A DNA stretch of 64,000 bases from Dyella thiooxydans (GTDB taxonomy: Bacteria; Pseudomonadota; Gammaproteobacteria; Xanthomonadales; Rhodanobacteraceae), in the NCBI RefSeq assembly GCF_001641285.1, contig NZ_CP014841.1, positions 372,001 through 436,000 on the forward strand, read 5' to 3'. Every line of letters begins with the position of its first letter. Within the stretch, counting starts at the first letter, position 1. A program made the position numbers and the translations under genes. Under the pieces are notes generated by a model. The model worked only from the letters and a program-made list of their open reading frames with translations, was not told where the DNA came from and made no database searches. Below are positions 44,767 through 54,369 of the stretch, piece by piece.

Positions 44767-45335
44767 GCGTCTGGGAAATTACCCATTTCCTCACGAATAC
44801 CGTCGCCCTGGTCGGCGCTTCGTCCGAGATGCAGTTCGATCCTGATCTGTCCGAGTCGTTCTGGGCGCAGTTCGAAAACAGGGTGCCCGGGGCACCTCTT
44901 CACTGGAACGCCCGGCCCGAGCTTGCGGTACTGCCCAAGGAGGGACGCAGGAAGCTCCCGCCTCGCGCCGACGTCAGCCCGTTTACGGCTACGGGGCTGG
45001 TGGTCAACGAAAAGGTGCACACCGCCCTTGGCGATCTCCTGGCCCGGTTCGGCCAGCTTCTGGAGATCAACGTGGACGGCAAGACCGAGTACTACTACAA
45101 CGTCACGAATGTGCTGTCGTGTATCGATCGCAAGCACTCGGAGTTCGATGGGCCGTATGCCGAGGTACCCGTATTCCTCGGGTCGCAGGTCCCATCCGTA
45201 CCCTGCATCTTCATCGAGCCGGCCATACATGGGCGGATCTTCGTCAATGATGCGGCGAAGAACGCCATGGCGGAGATCATCGTTGCAAACAAGATCAGCG
45301 GCTTGGACTTCAAGCGCTGTGACACAAGTGACTAG
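44763..45335 (+). CDS. Imm11-like (DUF1629) immunity-type protein
   Basis: A 190-residue protein matching the imm11/DUF1629 layout: an early LPKEGRRKLPP, TGLVVNEKVHTALGDLL, then YYYNVTNVLSCIDRKHSEFD and a final HGRIFVNDAAKNAMAEIIVANKISGLDFKRC. Imm11 proteins neutralise polymorphic toxins. It is coupled to the short frame upstream by a four-base overlap and bracketed by repeat elements C and D. No intact toxin is present. Confidence 0.6.
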   Translation: MSVWEITHFLTNTVALVGASSEMQFDPDLSESFWAQFENRVPGAPLHWNARPELAVLPKEGRRKLPPRADVSPFTATGLVVNEKVHTALGDLLARFGQLLEINVDGKTEYYYNVTNVLSCIDRKHSEFDGPYAEVPVFLGSQVPSVPCIFIEPAIHGRIFVNDAAKNAMAEIIVANKISGLDFKRCDTSD

Positions 45336-45405
45336 TCAAGACGGGGCGGCAGAGCCGACCCTTTGAGGCACACACCCCGGAAAGCGCACTCTGAGCCCTG
45401 TTTGG
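45336..45405. repeat. CAGAGTGCACTTT-family palindromic element D
   Basis: GACGGGGCGGCAGAGCCGAC on the left pairs imperfectly with AAGCGCACTCTGAGCCCTG on the right. It directly follows the Imm11-like stop. Confidence 0.65.
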
Positions 45406-45445
45406 TTCGGGTATTGGCGCTGGCGGCGGATAGAGACTCCGGCTT

Positions 45446-46054
45446 TCAGACATCCAGCGCGCGCAGCAAAAAAGGCAGAGCGGCGCGCGTGATCTGCGAT
45501 GCGCGAATGTCCGGATCGGTCCATTGCTGCAACAGCAGGCCGTCGATCATGGCCATGACGGCGGAAGCCAGCGCCTGGACCGGCAGGCCGTCGCGGAACT
45601 CGCCGCGTTGGACGCCCTGTTCGATGAGGCCTGAAAGCAGGGTGCGGAAGGCGCCGAACAGCTCGGCAAACCGGCCGCCGAAACGTTCGCGGGTTTCCTC
45701 CACGCCGCAGGCGGACCAGAACTCCAGGGTCAGCGGAATCAGGTGTTCGTTGGCGTCGATCATCGCCAGCATGCCGTCGAACAGCGCCTGGATCTGCGCT
45801 TTCGCCGAGGCGGGCGGACCCTCTCCGGAGGCGTCCGGCAGGTGCATGGCGGCCTGGGTCATCTGCTCGAAGAGGGCGTAGAACAGGTCTTCCTTGCTGG
45901 CAAAACTCAGGTAGACCGCACCCTTGCTGATGCCGGTGGCGTCGGCGATCTGGTCGATGGTGGTCTGGCGGTAGCCATGCGTGGCGAATACGCCCATGGC
46001 GGCGGCGAGGATGTCCTCGCGCCGTGCCTGCTTGTCGACTTTCCTGGGGGCCAT
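45446..46054 (-). CDS. TetR-family transcriptional regulator
   Basis: A 202-residue repressor with an N-terminal TetR HTH (RREDILAAAMGVFATHGYRQTTIDQIADATGISKGAVYLSFASKEDLFYALF) and a helical ligand domain. ATG 46054 was chosen over upstream in-frame starts because it directly precedes the HTH. It is divergent from the FAD monooxygenase gene, with a palindromic operator between them, so it probably represses that gene and itself. Confidence 0.93.
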   Translation of the reverse strand: MAPRKVDKQARREDILAAAMGVFATHGYRQTTIDQIADATGISKGAVYLSFASKEDLFYALFEQMTQAAMHLPDASGEGPPASAKAQIQALFDGMLAMIDANEHLIPLTLEFWSACGVEETRERFGGRFAELFGAFRTLLSGLIEQGVQRGEFRDGLPVQALASAVMAMIDGLLLQQWTDPDIRASQITRAALPFLLRALDV

Positions 46055-46073
46055 GCGTAACGCGTCCTTGATT

Positions 46074-46093
46074 ATGACTGACCAGTCAGTCAT
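46074..46093. promoter_or_regulatory. TetR-type operator
   Basis: Perfect 8-base arms ATGACTGA/TCAGTCAT around CCAG. It lies 20 bases before the TetR start and 67 bases before the monooxygenase start. Confidence 0.75.
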
Positions 46094-46160
46094 ATTTCGG
46101 GTCATGCCCAGCATAGCGGGCGGTGCTGGGCCTTGGCATCCCTCAGGCAAGGACTTTCCG

Positions 46161-47354
46161 ATGACATCGACTCCTTTGCGTGTCGCCATCAGCGGCGCGG
46201 GCGTGGCGGGCCCGGCATTGGCGCACTGGCTGCTGCGCGCCGGGCACGAGCCGACCCTGATCGAGCACTCGCCGGCCTTCCGCACCGGGGGCTACGTGAT
46301 CGATTTCTGGGGCGTGGGGTACCGCGTCGCCCAGCGCATGGGCATCGAGCAGGCGGTGCGTGACGCCGGCTACCAGGTGCAGCGTCTGGAGGCGGTCGAC
46401 GATGCGGGTCGGGTGCGCGCGAGCATGCGCACGGACGCCTTCGAGCGGCTGGCGGGCGGATGTTTCACCAGCCTTCCGCGCGGCGACCTGGCGGCAGCGG
46501 TCTACGCCACGGTGGCGCATCGTTGCGAGACGCTGTTCGACGACAGCATCACCGCGATCGACGCGCACGACGACGCGGTCGGTCTGACCCTGCGCAGCGG
46601 CAGGCAGCGCGCGTTCGACCTGGTGATCGGTGCCGACGGCCTGCACTCGAATGTGCGACGGCAGGTGTTCGGGCCGGACGCGGATTACGAACACTACCTG
46701 GGCTGCCGGGTGGCGGCGTGCGTGGTGGAGGGCTACCGGCCGCGCGACGAACTGGTCTACGTGACCCACAGCGCACCCGGCAAGCAGGCCGCGCGGTTCA
46801 CCCTGCGAGACAACCGCAGCCTGTTCCTGTTCGTGTTCCGCAGCGAGGAGACCGCCGATCCCGGCAGCCTGCAGGCGCGCAGACAGGTGCTGCGAGACGA
46901 GTTCGATGATGCCGGCTGGGAATGTCCGCGCATGCTCGATGCCATGGATCGCGCCGAGGATCTCTATTTCGACGTGGTCAGCCAGGTGCGCATGCCGGCC
47001 TGGTCACGCGGGCGGGTGGCGCTGGTCGGCGACGCGGCCGCATGCATCTCGCTGATGGGCGGCGAGGGCACGGGATTGGCGATGACCGAGGCATACGTCA
47101 TGACGGGCGAATTGCTGCGCGCCAACGGCGACCACCGGCGTGCGTTCCAGGCGTACGAGGCCAGGTTGCGCCCACTCATCGCCCGCAAGCAGCGCGCCGC
47201 ACAAGGCGTCGTCAACTTCTTCGCGGCACGCACCCATGCCGGCATCTGGCTGCGCAACATGGGTATCCGCGCGATGAACCTGCCGTGGCTGACCCGGCTG
47301 ATCGCCGGGCGCAGTGTGCGGGACGATTTCGAACTGCCCGAATACGACCTGTAG
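46161..47354 (+). CDS. FAD-dependent monooxygenase (TetX/PHBH-like)
   Basis: A 397-residue class A flavin monooxygenase: GxGxxG FAD site VAISGAGVAGPALAHWLLRAGHE near the N terminus, the DG motif DLVIGADGLHSNVR, and the second FAD motif GRVALVGDAAACISLMGGEGTGLAMTEAY. These enzymes hydroxylate aromatic or polyketide compounds, and some inactivate tetracyclines. TetR linkage suggests an inducible detoxification role. ATG 46161 has no in-frame upstream homology. Confidence 0.92.
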   Translation: MTSTPLRVAISGAGVAGPALAHWLLRAGHEPTLIEHSPAFRTGGYVIDFWGVGYRVAQRMGIEQAVRDAGYQVQRLEAVDDAGRVRASMRTDAFERLAGGCFTSLPRGDLAAAVYATVAHRCETLFDDSITAIDAHDDAVGLTLRSGRQRAFDLVIGADGLHSNVRRQVFGPDADYEHYLGCRVAACVVEGYRPRDELVYVTHSAPGKQAARFTLRDNRSLFLFVFRSEETADPGSLQARRQVLRDEFDDAGWECPRMLDAMDRAEDLYFDVVSQVRMPAWSRGRVALVGDAAACISLMGGEGTGLAMTEAYVMTGELLRANGDHRRAFQAYEARLRPLIARKQRAAQGVVNFFAARTHAGIWLRNMGIRAMNLPWLTRLIAGRSVRDDFELPEYDL

Positions 47355-47384
47355 AACAAAACAGGGGGTAGAGTGCACTCTCCC
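47354..47384. repeat. CAGAGTGCACTTT-family half element E
   Basis: AACAAAACAGGGGGTAGAGT-GCACTCTC is a single arm without its partner. The rest of the 324-base gap 47355-47678 holds no supported gene. Confidence 0.55.
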
Positions 47385-47678
47385 GATCCTGGTTTCGGGG
47401 ATGAGGGGACGTGATGAGCCCGTCCCGCTCTCCCGGAGGGTTCAATGGAGCGCCGGAGCCCTGTCTCTCCAAAGTCGCTGCGCAGCAAGCCACGCGGCCC
47501 CGTTCGTGACATCCGCCCGGCTTCGATCGATCCCGCGCGAAGGAGCCCCGACGGGGCGGGCAGGGACAGTTGCAGCGTTGCAGTGGGATGGCGGGATGGA
47601 TGCGGCAACGGCGCTGCAGCCAATTTCGAGACCTTGCCCGCCTTCAACGCCGACGCCGAACGTGCGGGCAGGCGAAAC

Positions 47679-47900
47679 CTAATTCGTTTGCACCCAGGTC
47701 AGGTCGATGGCGTCTTTCACCATGTCGCCGAATTCCTCTGCCGGGATTTCCAGCAGTTCGTTGATGCGTCCGTGGCGCATGCCGAAGAAGATGCCCCTGA
47801 GCCGGTAGGTCGCGCTCCAGTTGATGCGGTCGGCATTGGCCTGCTCGTAGTCGCCCTCGTAGGTGTAGCCGTTGGAGGTCGTGCCTGAAATGCTGGTCAT
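47679..47900 (-). CDS. Small hypothetical protein
   Basis: A 73-residue protein (MTSISGTTSNGYTYEGDYEQ start) with an even mix of charged and aromatic residues and good codon usage. No family was recognised and no partner gene is adjacent. Confidence 0.5.
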   Translation of the reverse strand: MTSISGTTSNGYTYEGDYEQANADRINWSATYRLRGIFFGMRHGRINELLEIPAEEFGDMVKDAIDLTWVQTN

Positions 47901-48078
47901 GAGTAATGCCTTGGCGTGGTCGACATATCCGAGCTTGCGCCTTTGCAGACTTGCATGCCAGGAAGCAGAGGAGCGGCGTGGGGTGGATCCGCACGATCAG
48001 CGCTTGCCGGTGGCGCTCGTGGCGGGCGGCGACCTGCCAGGGAGCTGCGTTGTCCCTTTCGCACGGTCCGCCGTGCCC

Positions 48079-49077
48079 TCACTCCCTGGGTGCCTCGGGA
48101 TCGAGCAGGTTGTCACGCAGGCTCGAGGGTTCGGCTGCGATCTGTCGGGTGATGTCGCGGGTGGCCCGGGTATCGGGTACTTCCTCGCGTTGCGTTGCGG
48201 GGGGTATGGACGGTTTGCCGGTGGCACGCGCTTCGTGCAGCTGCACACGATAGATCGGCTCGGGCATGTCCATGCCGGCGGCATCGAGCGCCGCCTTGAC
48301 CTGGCGGATGGCTTCGCTGCGGACCTGTGTGAACTCGTGCGCCCGCTGGTCGACCCAGCCATGGAACGCGACCACCACGTTGGAGTCGCCCAGCGAGAGG
48401 ATCGACGCCCGCGGCGGCGGCTCGTCGATCACGCCGGCCATGCGCTGCATCTCGGTCACGCCGATACGCTGGGCGGCGATGAGGTCTTCGTTGACGCCGA
48501 TGCCGACCTGTATCTCGAAGCGTCGTCGCGGATTGCGCGTGTAGTTGAGAATGACGCTGCCGAATACCAGCGCGTTGGGCAGGCGCACGTGGTTGCCATC
48601 CAGTGTCATCAGCACGGTGGAGCGCGCGTTGAGCGATGCCACCACGCCCTCCTGGCCGGCAATTTCGACATGGTCATCCGGCGCGAAGGGCTGGCGCAGG
48701 CTCAGCAGGATGCCGGCCAGGTAGTTCTCCAGGATTTCCTTGAACGCGAAACCGAGCACCACGCCCAGGACGCCCGCAGTGCCGAGCACGGCGCCCACCA
48801 GCGCGGTGGCGTTCATGATCTCCAGCGCGATCAGCACGCCGGTCAGGAGTACGGCCCAGCGTACGGTGGTGCCCACCAGTTCGCGCAGGAAGGGGTTGGC
48901 ATAGCTGTGCGTGATGAACAGATGCCTACGTGTGACCCAGCCACCGAGCCACCACGCCAGCGTGACGACCAGCAACGCCAGCGCCAGCAGTGGAAGCCCA
49001 GCCAGCAGCCGGTAACCTTCGTTGAGCAGGCGCTGACCGACTGCGTCCAGGTGTGTATCGAGGGGTGCGAGGAGCAT
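48079..49077 (-). CDS. Small-conductance mechanosensitive channel (MscS family)
   Basis: A 332-residue MscS protein. Two or three N-terminal helices precede the pore helix ALVGAVLGTAGVLGVVLGFAFKEILENYLAGI, followed by the beta domain (PFAPDDHVEIAGQEGVVASLNARSTVLMTLDGNHVRLPN) and an alpha/beta C domain. It protects cells from hypo-osmotic shock. ATG 49077 opens a hydrophobic helix, and the frame continues upstream without MscS-like sequence. Confidence 0.9.
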   Translation of the reverse strand: MLLAPLDTHLDAVGQRLLNEGYRLLAGLPLLALALLVVTLAWWLGGWVTRRHLFITHSYANPFLRELVGTTVRWAVLLTGVLIALEIMNATALVGAVLGTAGVLGVVLGFAFKEILENYLAGILLSLRQPFAPDDHVEIAGQEGVVASLNARSTVLMTLDGNHVRLPNALVFGSVILNYTRNPRRRFEIQVGIGVNEDLIAAQRIGVTEMQRMAGVIDEPPPRASILSLGDSNVVVAFHGWVDQRAHEFTQVRSEAIRQVKAALDAAGMDMPEPIYRVQLHEARATGKPSIPPATQREEVPDTRATRDITRQIAAEPSSLRDNLLDPEAPRE

Positions 49078-49453
49078 CGACGCAGCATGCCCGAGCGAAA
49101 GTGATCGGGAAGTCCACCCGATGAGGCGGCCCCAGACAGCACCCCGTTCACATCGAGCGTCACCAGCAGATGGAAGAGGTTGTCCATCAGGACGAACGCA
49201 TGCAGGGCCATGCCGCGATCGCGAAGAGCGTTGCAACGCAGACGCCTGAAGTGGTGGCGAACGTTCGCGTGGAGAAAGGTCGCGCCCTTGTCGATGTCCC
49301 GTTGCGCTGGATGCAGCGGGACACTGGGCAGCTTGAGACGCGGCCGCCGCTGAGGGAACGATCGCCACGGAGCTTGAACGGGACGGTCCGATCGATCGGC
49401 GGGCTGCCCGTCGCCGGCAGGCTTGCTCTTGATCGGCTCCGTCCCTTTTCGGG
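49078..49453. other. Intergenic, nothing recognised
   Basis: A 376-base gap with only non-convincing short frames on both strands. Confidence 0.5.
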
Positions 49454-51532
49454 CTAAACCGCGAGGCCGGCGTCGCCCTCCAACACCGATTGATGCATCG
49501 TCGGTCGTTCGCCCGCCCGCCAGAGTGGAATCGTGTGGCGGACGCGATACCGCAACGGGCCGCCATCGACACCTGGGCTGCGTTCTATCGGCCGCGGGAT
49601 GCAGACGAAATCGGTCGTCATCGATGTGCCATCGACGCGCACGGTGGCGTAGCCGTGGCCGCCCATGTCGACGAAATTCAGATGCGGAGCCATCTCCGGA
49701 TTGCGCGCCGCGTGCGCCTTCGCCAAGTCACCGCTGCGCGCGTATTCCAGTGCCGAACGCACGCCGTGGTGCAGCAACAGGTTGACGGTGGGCTGCGGCG
49801 GGCCACCGCCCGGGTTGGCGACGAACAGCGGGCGCAATGGGTCGGTCTCCTTGAGGTTGTGCTCGTTCGCCTCGGCCATGCCCGGGGCGGAGATCGAACC
49901 GACGACGAAGGTGACTCCGACCGGCTCGAACGCGGCCGGCGGCAAGGCCTTGGTGGCAAGGCCTGCCCAGAAGCTGTGGCGATCGCCCGACAGGATGGCG
50001 AAGCCGGTGATCCCCGCATCGCGCACGGTGTCGAAGATCTCCGCGCGTTCGCGGTAAGTGGTGCCCCAGTCGCCGCTGGCCAGCACGCCATAGCCGTCGG
50101 TCCACTTGCCAAGCTCGGGCGGCAGGTGCTGCGGATCGATGCGCCAGTCGGGCGTGCCCAGCGAATTGCCCCAGATCTTCCAGGTAGCGTTCGCAGTGCG
50201 CAGACGCTGGAGAAACCACGCCTTCTGCGTCGCGCCCAGTATCGTCTGGGCGGGCTCGTCGGCGCGGAAATTGGCGATGGTCCTGTCGCCGAAGGAGAGC
50301 GTGGCCGGCGGATGGCCATCGGCGAACGCGCGGCCGGCGTCGATCTCCATCGCCAGTGTCTCCGGATAGAAACTGAAGGGCACGCCCGCGAACAGCGGGC
50401 CGAGCTCGTTGCGGTTCGCCGGGTCGTGCGAGCGGAAGCTGCGCTGGTCGGTGATCATCAGATCGATGTGCCGGCCCCAGCGTAGCGCGCGATAGCCGAT
50501 CAGGCTGTCGATGGCGGCAAGGTTGTTCGCTTCGCGTCCCAGGCCGTGATCGTCGAACTCGGTGATTGGCGTATCCACTACGTGCGGCGCATCGAAGCTG
50601 GCCAGCGAGCGTTCCGGCGGTGTGACCCGCGCCGGCTGGTATTCGAACCAGGCCTGGTTGGCCGCGACCTTCAGTGTCTGCGCGGGGATCGGCCCGGCCT
50701 CGCCAGGAAACTCCTGGATCGACTGCCAGCCCTGCCAGGAGAACTCGTGGTTGTCCCACATCGCCACGAACGGAAAGCGGGCGCGCGCGTCCTGGATGTC
50801 CGGGTCGAGCAGGTAGGCGTGGTAGAGCGCGCGGTAGTCGTCCAGCGAACCCGGCACGGTGAAGCGGTTGTTGGCGACCTTCCGGCCATGCGTGAACGCC
50901 ACCGGGAATTTGATGATGCGGTCGTAGCGATGACCGTTCCGGACCTGGTCCGGGGTCTGCACGACCTCGTAGAAGAAGTCGCCCAGGTGCAGCACGAAGC
51001 CGAGCCGCTCATCGGGCGCCGCGCGTTCGTCCTCGAAGATCATCTTGCGGTAGGCATTCTGCGCGCCCTCGCAGATCGTCTGGCAACTGACGAAGGCGAA
51101 GCGCGCGGGGCGCGGATCGTCGGGCGCGGGTGCGGTCAGCGTGCGGCCGATCCGGCTGCCGTGGCCCTCATTGTCGACGAAGCGGTACCAGTATTCGCCG
51201 GCCGGTGGCAGGTCGCCGACCAACACGCGGCAGGTCCAGTCGGCCTTGGCGAGTATCGGCGCCGTCGCAGTCGCGATCACGCGCGTGAATGCCGGATCCT
51301 CCGCGATTTCGGCCCGCAGCGTGGCACCCTCGCGACCATCGGAGTACGGGCGACGTGTCCAAAGCAGGACGCTGTGATGGTCGGGATCGCCCGAGGCGAC
51401 GCCCTGTGGGAACAGGTCACGGCGCTCGTGCCAGCCACTGGCGGATGGACGCGAGGGCACGCAGCCGGAGGCCAGGGTAGCGCCCATGGCGGCAGCGAGC
51501 TTGAGGAACTGGCGGCGGTCGAGCGTCGGCAT
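49454..51532 (-). CDS. PhoD-like alkaline phosphatase, Tat-exported
   Basis: A 692-residue phosphatase/phosphodiesterase of the PhoD family. The Tat signal is DRRQFLKLAAAMGATLASGC, and the terminal cysteine C24 fits a lipobox. PhoD-type blocks follow: FPQGVASGDPDHHSVLLWTRR, FAFVSCQTICEGAQNAYRKM, HLGDFFYEV, AMWDNHEFSWQG and LSGDRHSFWAG, with metal-ligand Asp/His residues. It acts outside the cytoplasmic membrane to release phosphate or cleave phosphodiesters. Confidence 0.92.
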   Translation of the reverse strand: MPTLDRRQFLKLAAAMGATLASGCVPSRPSASGWHERRDLFPQGVASGDPDHHSVLLWTRRPYSDGREGATLRAEIAEDPAFTRVIATATAPILAKADWTCRVLVGDLPPAGEYWYRFVDNEGHGSRIGRTLTAPAPDDPRPARFAFVSCQTICEGAQNAYRKMIFEDERAAPDERLGFVLHLGDFFYEVVQTPDQVRNGHRYDRIIKFPVAFTHGRKVANNRFTVPGSLDDYRALYHAYLLDPDIQDARARFPFVAMWDNHEFSWQGWQSIQEFPGEAGPIPAQTLKVAANQAWFEYQPARVTPPERSLASFDAPHVVDTPITEFDDHGLGREANNLAAIDSLIGYRALRWGRHIDLMITDQRSFRSHDPANRNELGPLFAGVPFSFYPETLAMEIDAGRAFADGHPPATLSFGDRTIANFRADEPAQTILGATQKAWFLQRLRTANATWKIWGNSLGTPDWRIDPQHLPPELGKWTDGYGVLASGDWGTTYRERAEIFDTVRDAGITGFAILSGDRHSFWAGLATKALPPAAFEPVGVTFVVGSISAPGMAEANEHNLKETDPLRPLFVANPGGGPPQPTVNLLLHHGVRSALEYARSGDLAKAHAARNPEMAPHLNFVDMGGHGYATVRVDGTSMTTDFVCIPRPIERSPGVDGGPLRYRVRHTIPLWRAGERPTMHQSVLEGDAGLAV

Positions 51533-52123
51533 GTCGATGCCTGCCTGCGTTGGTCGAACAGCCGCCACGCTAGCCCCGCCGATCGGGCCGGTGAGCGTGC
51601 CGGAAGTACCGCCAGGTGTTGAAGCAGGGGAGGGGTGTGGAACGCATGCGGGCGGGAGGCGGGAACGGTCTGATGGCTGGGCGGGCCGCATCTTCGCTTC
51701 GGAGCTGGGAACGGCCCCTGCGGATATCGCACGCCGCGTCGCGCGCACGCCGGTAAAGCAGAGCATCGCGCCCTCCGTGACCCCACGGCAGGCGGAGTGT
51801 AAGAGTCCGGGGAAGCGGTTGGGGCGGTCCGGGCAGGCGGGTATCGCGTGGGTGTCGTCCATCGAGGGCACGAACGGGCCGGGTTCGACGCGCCGGATGT
51901 CCTGGCGTGGCGCTGCATGGCGCCGGCCGGCGCGGAAGCGATGGTGGCGCAGCGGTCGCAAGGGGCGCCGAAGCCCGGGGAGACCCCAGGCGCATGAGGC
52001 GTGCGTGACTTTGGACCTAAGGACAACCTGCACTGCGTCGCGCCGCCGGCGGCCCTCTAGGATGGCGCGGCGCCGCGGGCTCGATCGTCACGCCCCGCGC
52101 CGCAGTCGATCCGGAGCGAAGTG
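51533..52123. other. Intergenic, no supported gene
   Basis: 591 bases between divergent genes. Only overlapping short frames rich in Arg/Pro/Ser occur, typical of non-coding GC-rich DNA. The ribosome site GGAG at 52112-52115 belongs to the next gene. Confidence 0.5.
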
Positions 52124-53647
52124 ATGCGAAAGCCTTGGTTTACATGCATGTGGCTGGCACTGGTAAGCCTGCCAGCGTATGCCGGCGTGCCGGCGGAATC
52201 CTTTCAACTGTTGGAACCGGTACACGACGGGGCGGGTCACGCGCTGGAGCTGAAGGCTCCGGACGGTCGCCTCGTTCCTGTCGCCAGGCCTTACCACGGT
52301 CCGCTCGAGTCGCGCGTACGCGCCGTGCTCGCCAGCGGGGTGGCGGAGATGTTGCCGGCGATCGACGCGCAGGTGCGGAGGGTCGGGAGTCATCCGGCGA
52401 GCTGTCCGTCGCTCGGCAACGGCATCGCGATCTACATCTCCGACGAGGACGGCGGCTTTGCCCGCAAGGACCTCTATGTGGAACGTGCGCCGGGTCGACC
52501 TGCCTTCTGCCAGGACTATTTCATCGACATCACGCTGGACCGCGCCTCGCTGGAAGATGGCCTGTTCGAGGAAGTGCTGGCGCACGAGTACGGCCATGTG
52601 CTGCTGCGTCGCCTGCTGGGCCCGGTTCCGCCCACGCCCTCGCGCCAGCCACATTCGGTGTTCACGGTGACCGATCCGGTCACCGCCTTCGACGAGGGCT
52701 TCGGCATACAGATGCAGCCACTGGCAGCGCGCATGACCGTGACGCCTGGCTTTCGCGCCAGGGTGGAGGGACGGTCGGCGGCGTCGGCGGCCGATCTCTG
52801 GTTGAGCCGGCGCGAAACCTGGGTGCGCGAGACGGCGGTGCCGCACAACGATTTCGTGTTCGCGCCGGCGCCACCCGGCGAGAATGGCGATGCCTACGCG
52901 CGCTGGCTGGCCGCTGAAACGTCGCTGCCCGCCGATCCGTGTCATCTCAAGTCGGGCGACCAGATGATGGCCTCCGAGGGGGTGGCCGCGACCTTCCTGT
53001 ATCGGCTGCTCGACGTGGGGGCCGATAGCAAGGCGGTAGCGCATCGCTACGCCCAACTGGTGCAGGTGCTCGCCCATGTCGGCAAATGGCCGGCACAGGC
53101 ACCGTTGGTCGCGCTGGTGCGCGCGTGGGGCGAGGTCTATCCCGGAGAAAAGGACGATGTGACGCGCCTGTTCCTGGACGTCACCTACGGTGCCACTGCT
53201 TCGATGGCGCTGCATGACCAGGCCGAGCAGCTTTCCTGCATAGGGGCACGCGGCGCACTCACGGGGTTTGTGCCGGCACTGAAGGCCTATCGTCGCGCGC
53301 TTGCGAAGCTGGACGCCCGTGTCGCGGCCGGCCAGACGGCGCTTGATGCCGCACTCGGGCCGTCGCTGTGGCTGGCCGACCCGGACGTGCGGATCGCGGA
53401 ACAACCCTGGTCGGTCGAGCGCAAACTGCCGCTGGTGGTTGACCTCAATACCGCGGATGAACCCGCGCTCCGCCTGTTGCTGGGCGATCGCCTGCTTGCC
53501 GCGAAGTTGGCCCGGGCCAGGAGGCAAGGCCCCTTTGCGAGCCTGGACGACGCATCCCGACGCGCCGCACTGGATGGCGATCAGCAGGCCTTGTTGCAGC
53601 ATCTGGCGTCGTTGTACCGGGCACTTCCCGATTTCGTGCGCCGCTGA
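52124..53647 (+). CDS. Secreted zinc metallopeptidase with C-terminal HhH domain
   Basis: A 507-residue exported protein. After a Sec signal (SLPAYA), a gluzincin-like catalytic domain has HEYGH at 154-158 and a downstream glutamate E191 (AFDEGFGIQ) as probable third ligand. The C-terminal 70 residues (VVDLNTADEPALRLLLGDRLLAAKLARARRQGPFASLDDA) match the helix-hairpin-helix module of ComEA-like DNA-binding proteins. A secreted protease joined to a DNA-binding HhH is unusual. The substrate is unknown. Confidence 0.75.
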   Translation: MRKPWFTCMWLALVSLPAYAGVPAESFQLLEPVHDGAGHALELKAPDGRLVPVARPYHGPLESRVRAVLASGVAEMLPAIDAQVRRVGSHPASCPSLGNGIAIYISDEDGGFARKDLYVERAPGRPAFCQDYFIDITLDRASLEDGLFEEVLAHEYGHVLLRRLLGPVPPTPSRQPHSVFTVTDPVTAFDEGFGIQMQPLAARMTVTPGFRARVEGRSAASAADLWLSRRETWVRETAVPHNDFVFAPAPPGENGDAYARWLAAETSLPADPCHLKSGDQMMASEGVAATFLYRLLDVGADSKAVAHRYAQLVQVLAHVGKWPAQAPLVALVRAWGEVYPGEKDDVTRLFLDVTYGATASMALHDQAEQLSCIGARGALTGFVPALKAYRRALAKLDARVAAGQTALDAALGPSLWLADPDVRIAEQPWSVERKLPLVVDLNTADEPALRLLLGDRLLAAKLARARRQGPFASLDDASRRAALDGDQQALLQHLASLYRALPDFVRR

Positions 53648-53943
53648 TCGCGACAGCGACGATCGCCCTCGCTGCCCGTGCGTGGCGGCGATGGGCGATC
53701 CGGCAGGTACAGCCCCGCGGCTGCTGCCCATGTCAGTGGGCCAAGGCGCGGGGCTCGGCGGGTATCGTCATGGCCGGCGCCGGCGGTTTGGCGATGCGAG
53801 GGGCAGCGGGGGCTGCGCGGACCTCATGAAACGCTTGCTGCGGAGAACGCTACCATGGTGGCCCGCGGGTACGGAGTCACTTGAATGGGGTGGCGAAGTG
53901 AATCCGGTCCTGTTCGCTGGCGATATCTTGCCGAGTAAACGTC

Positions 53944-54174
53944 ATGGCTCAAGTCGATGGTCAGACCCTGCTGATGGCGGTGCAGGCGGTGCGGGCGCAG
54001 ATCCGCCTACTGAGTGAAGAGGTGAACCGGGCCGGGGATGATGACGATCTGACCGATCGGGAAGATCTGCTTGCCGGTTACGTGCGCGCCGCCGATGCAT
54101 TGCGTGTTGCCTACGAAGCCGAGGAGCGGGATAGCAGCAACCTTCCGCCTTATGACCTGCTGGCCTCTGGATAG
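53944..54174 (+). CDS. Small conserved hypothetical protein (paralogue 2)
   Basis: A 76-residue protein starting MAQVDGQTLLMAVQAVRAQIRLLSEEV, clearly homologous along its length to the protein at 43552-43785 on the other strand (shared LLSEEV, DLLAGY-RAADALRVAYE, SNLPPY). The duplicated pair are 10 kb apart in opposite orientation. Function unknown. Confidence 0.7.
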   Translation: MAQVDGQTLLMAVQAVRAQIRLLSEEVNRAGDDDDLTDREDLLAGYVRAADALRVAYEAEERDSSNLPPYDLLASG

Positions 54175-54369
54175 TGAGGGCAGGATAACGAGGACAGGTT
54201 CCTTGCACTTCGATCGGAAGCGGGTCTGCCTGCGTTCGACGGCTCTTCCATCGACGTGTGAAGAGAGGAGTGGGGGCAGGACCGACGGCCGTAAGGCATC
54301 GAAACCCGTTGCGGGCGATCGGGGCCTGGTGCGACCGGGCCACGCGCCGTCAATCGGACCGGCCAGCAC

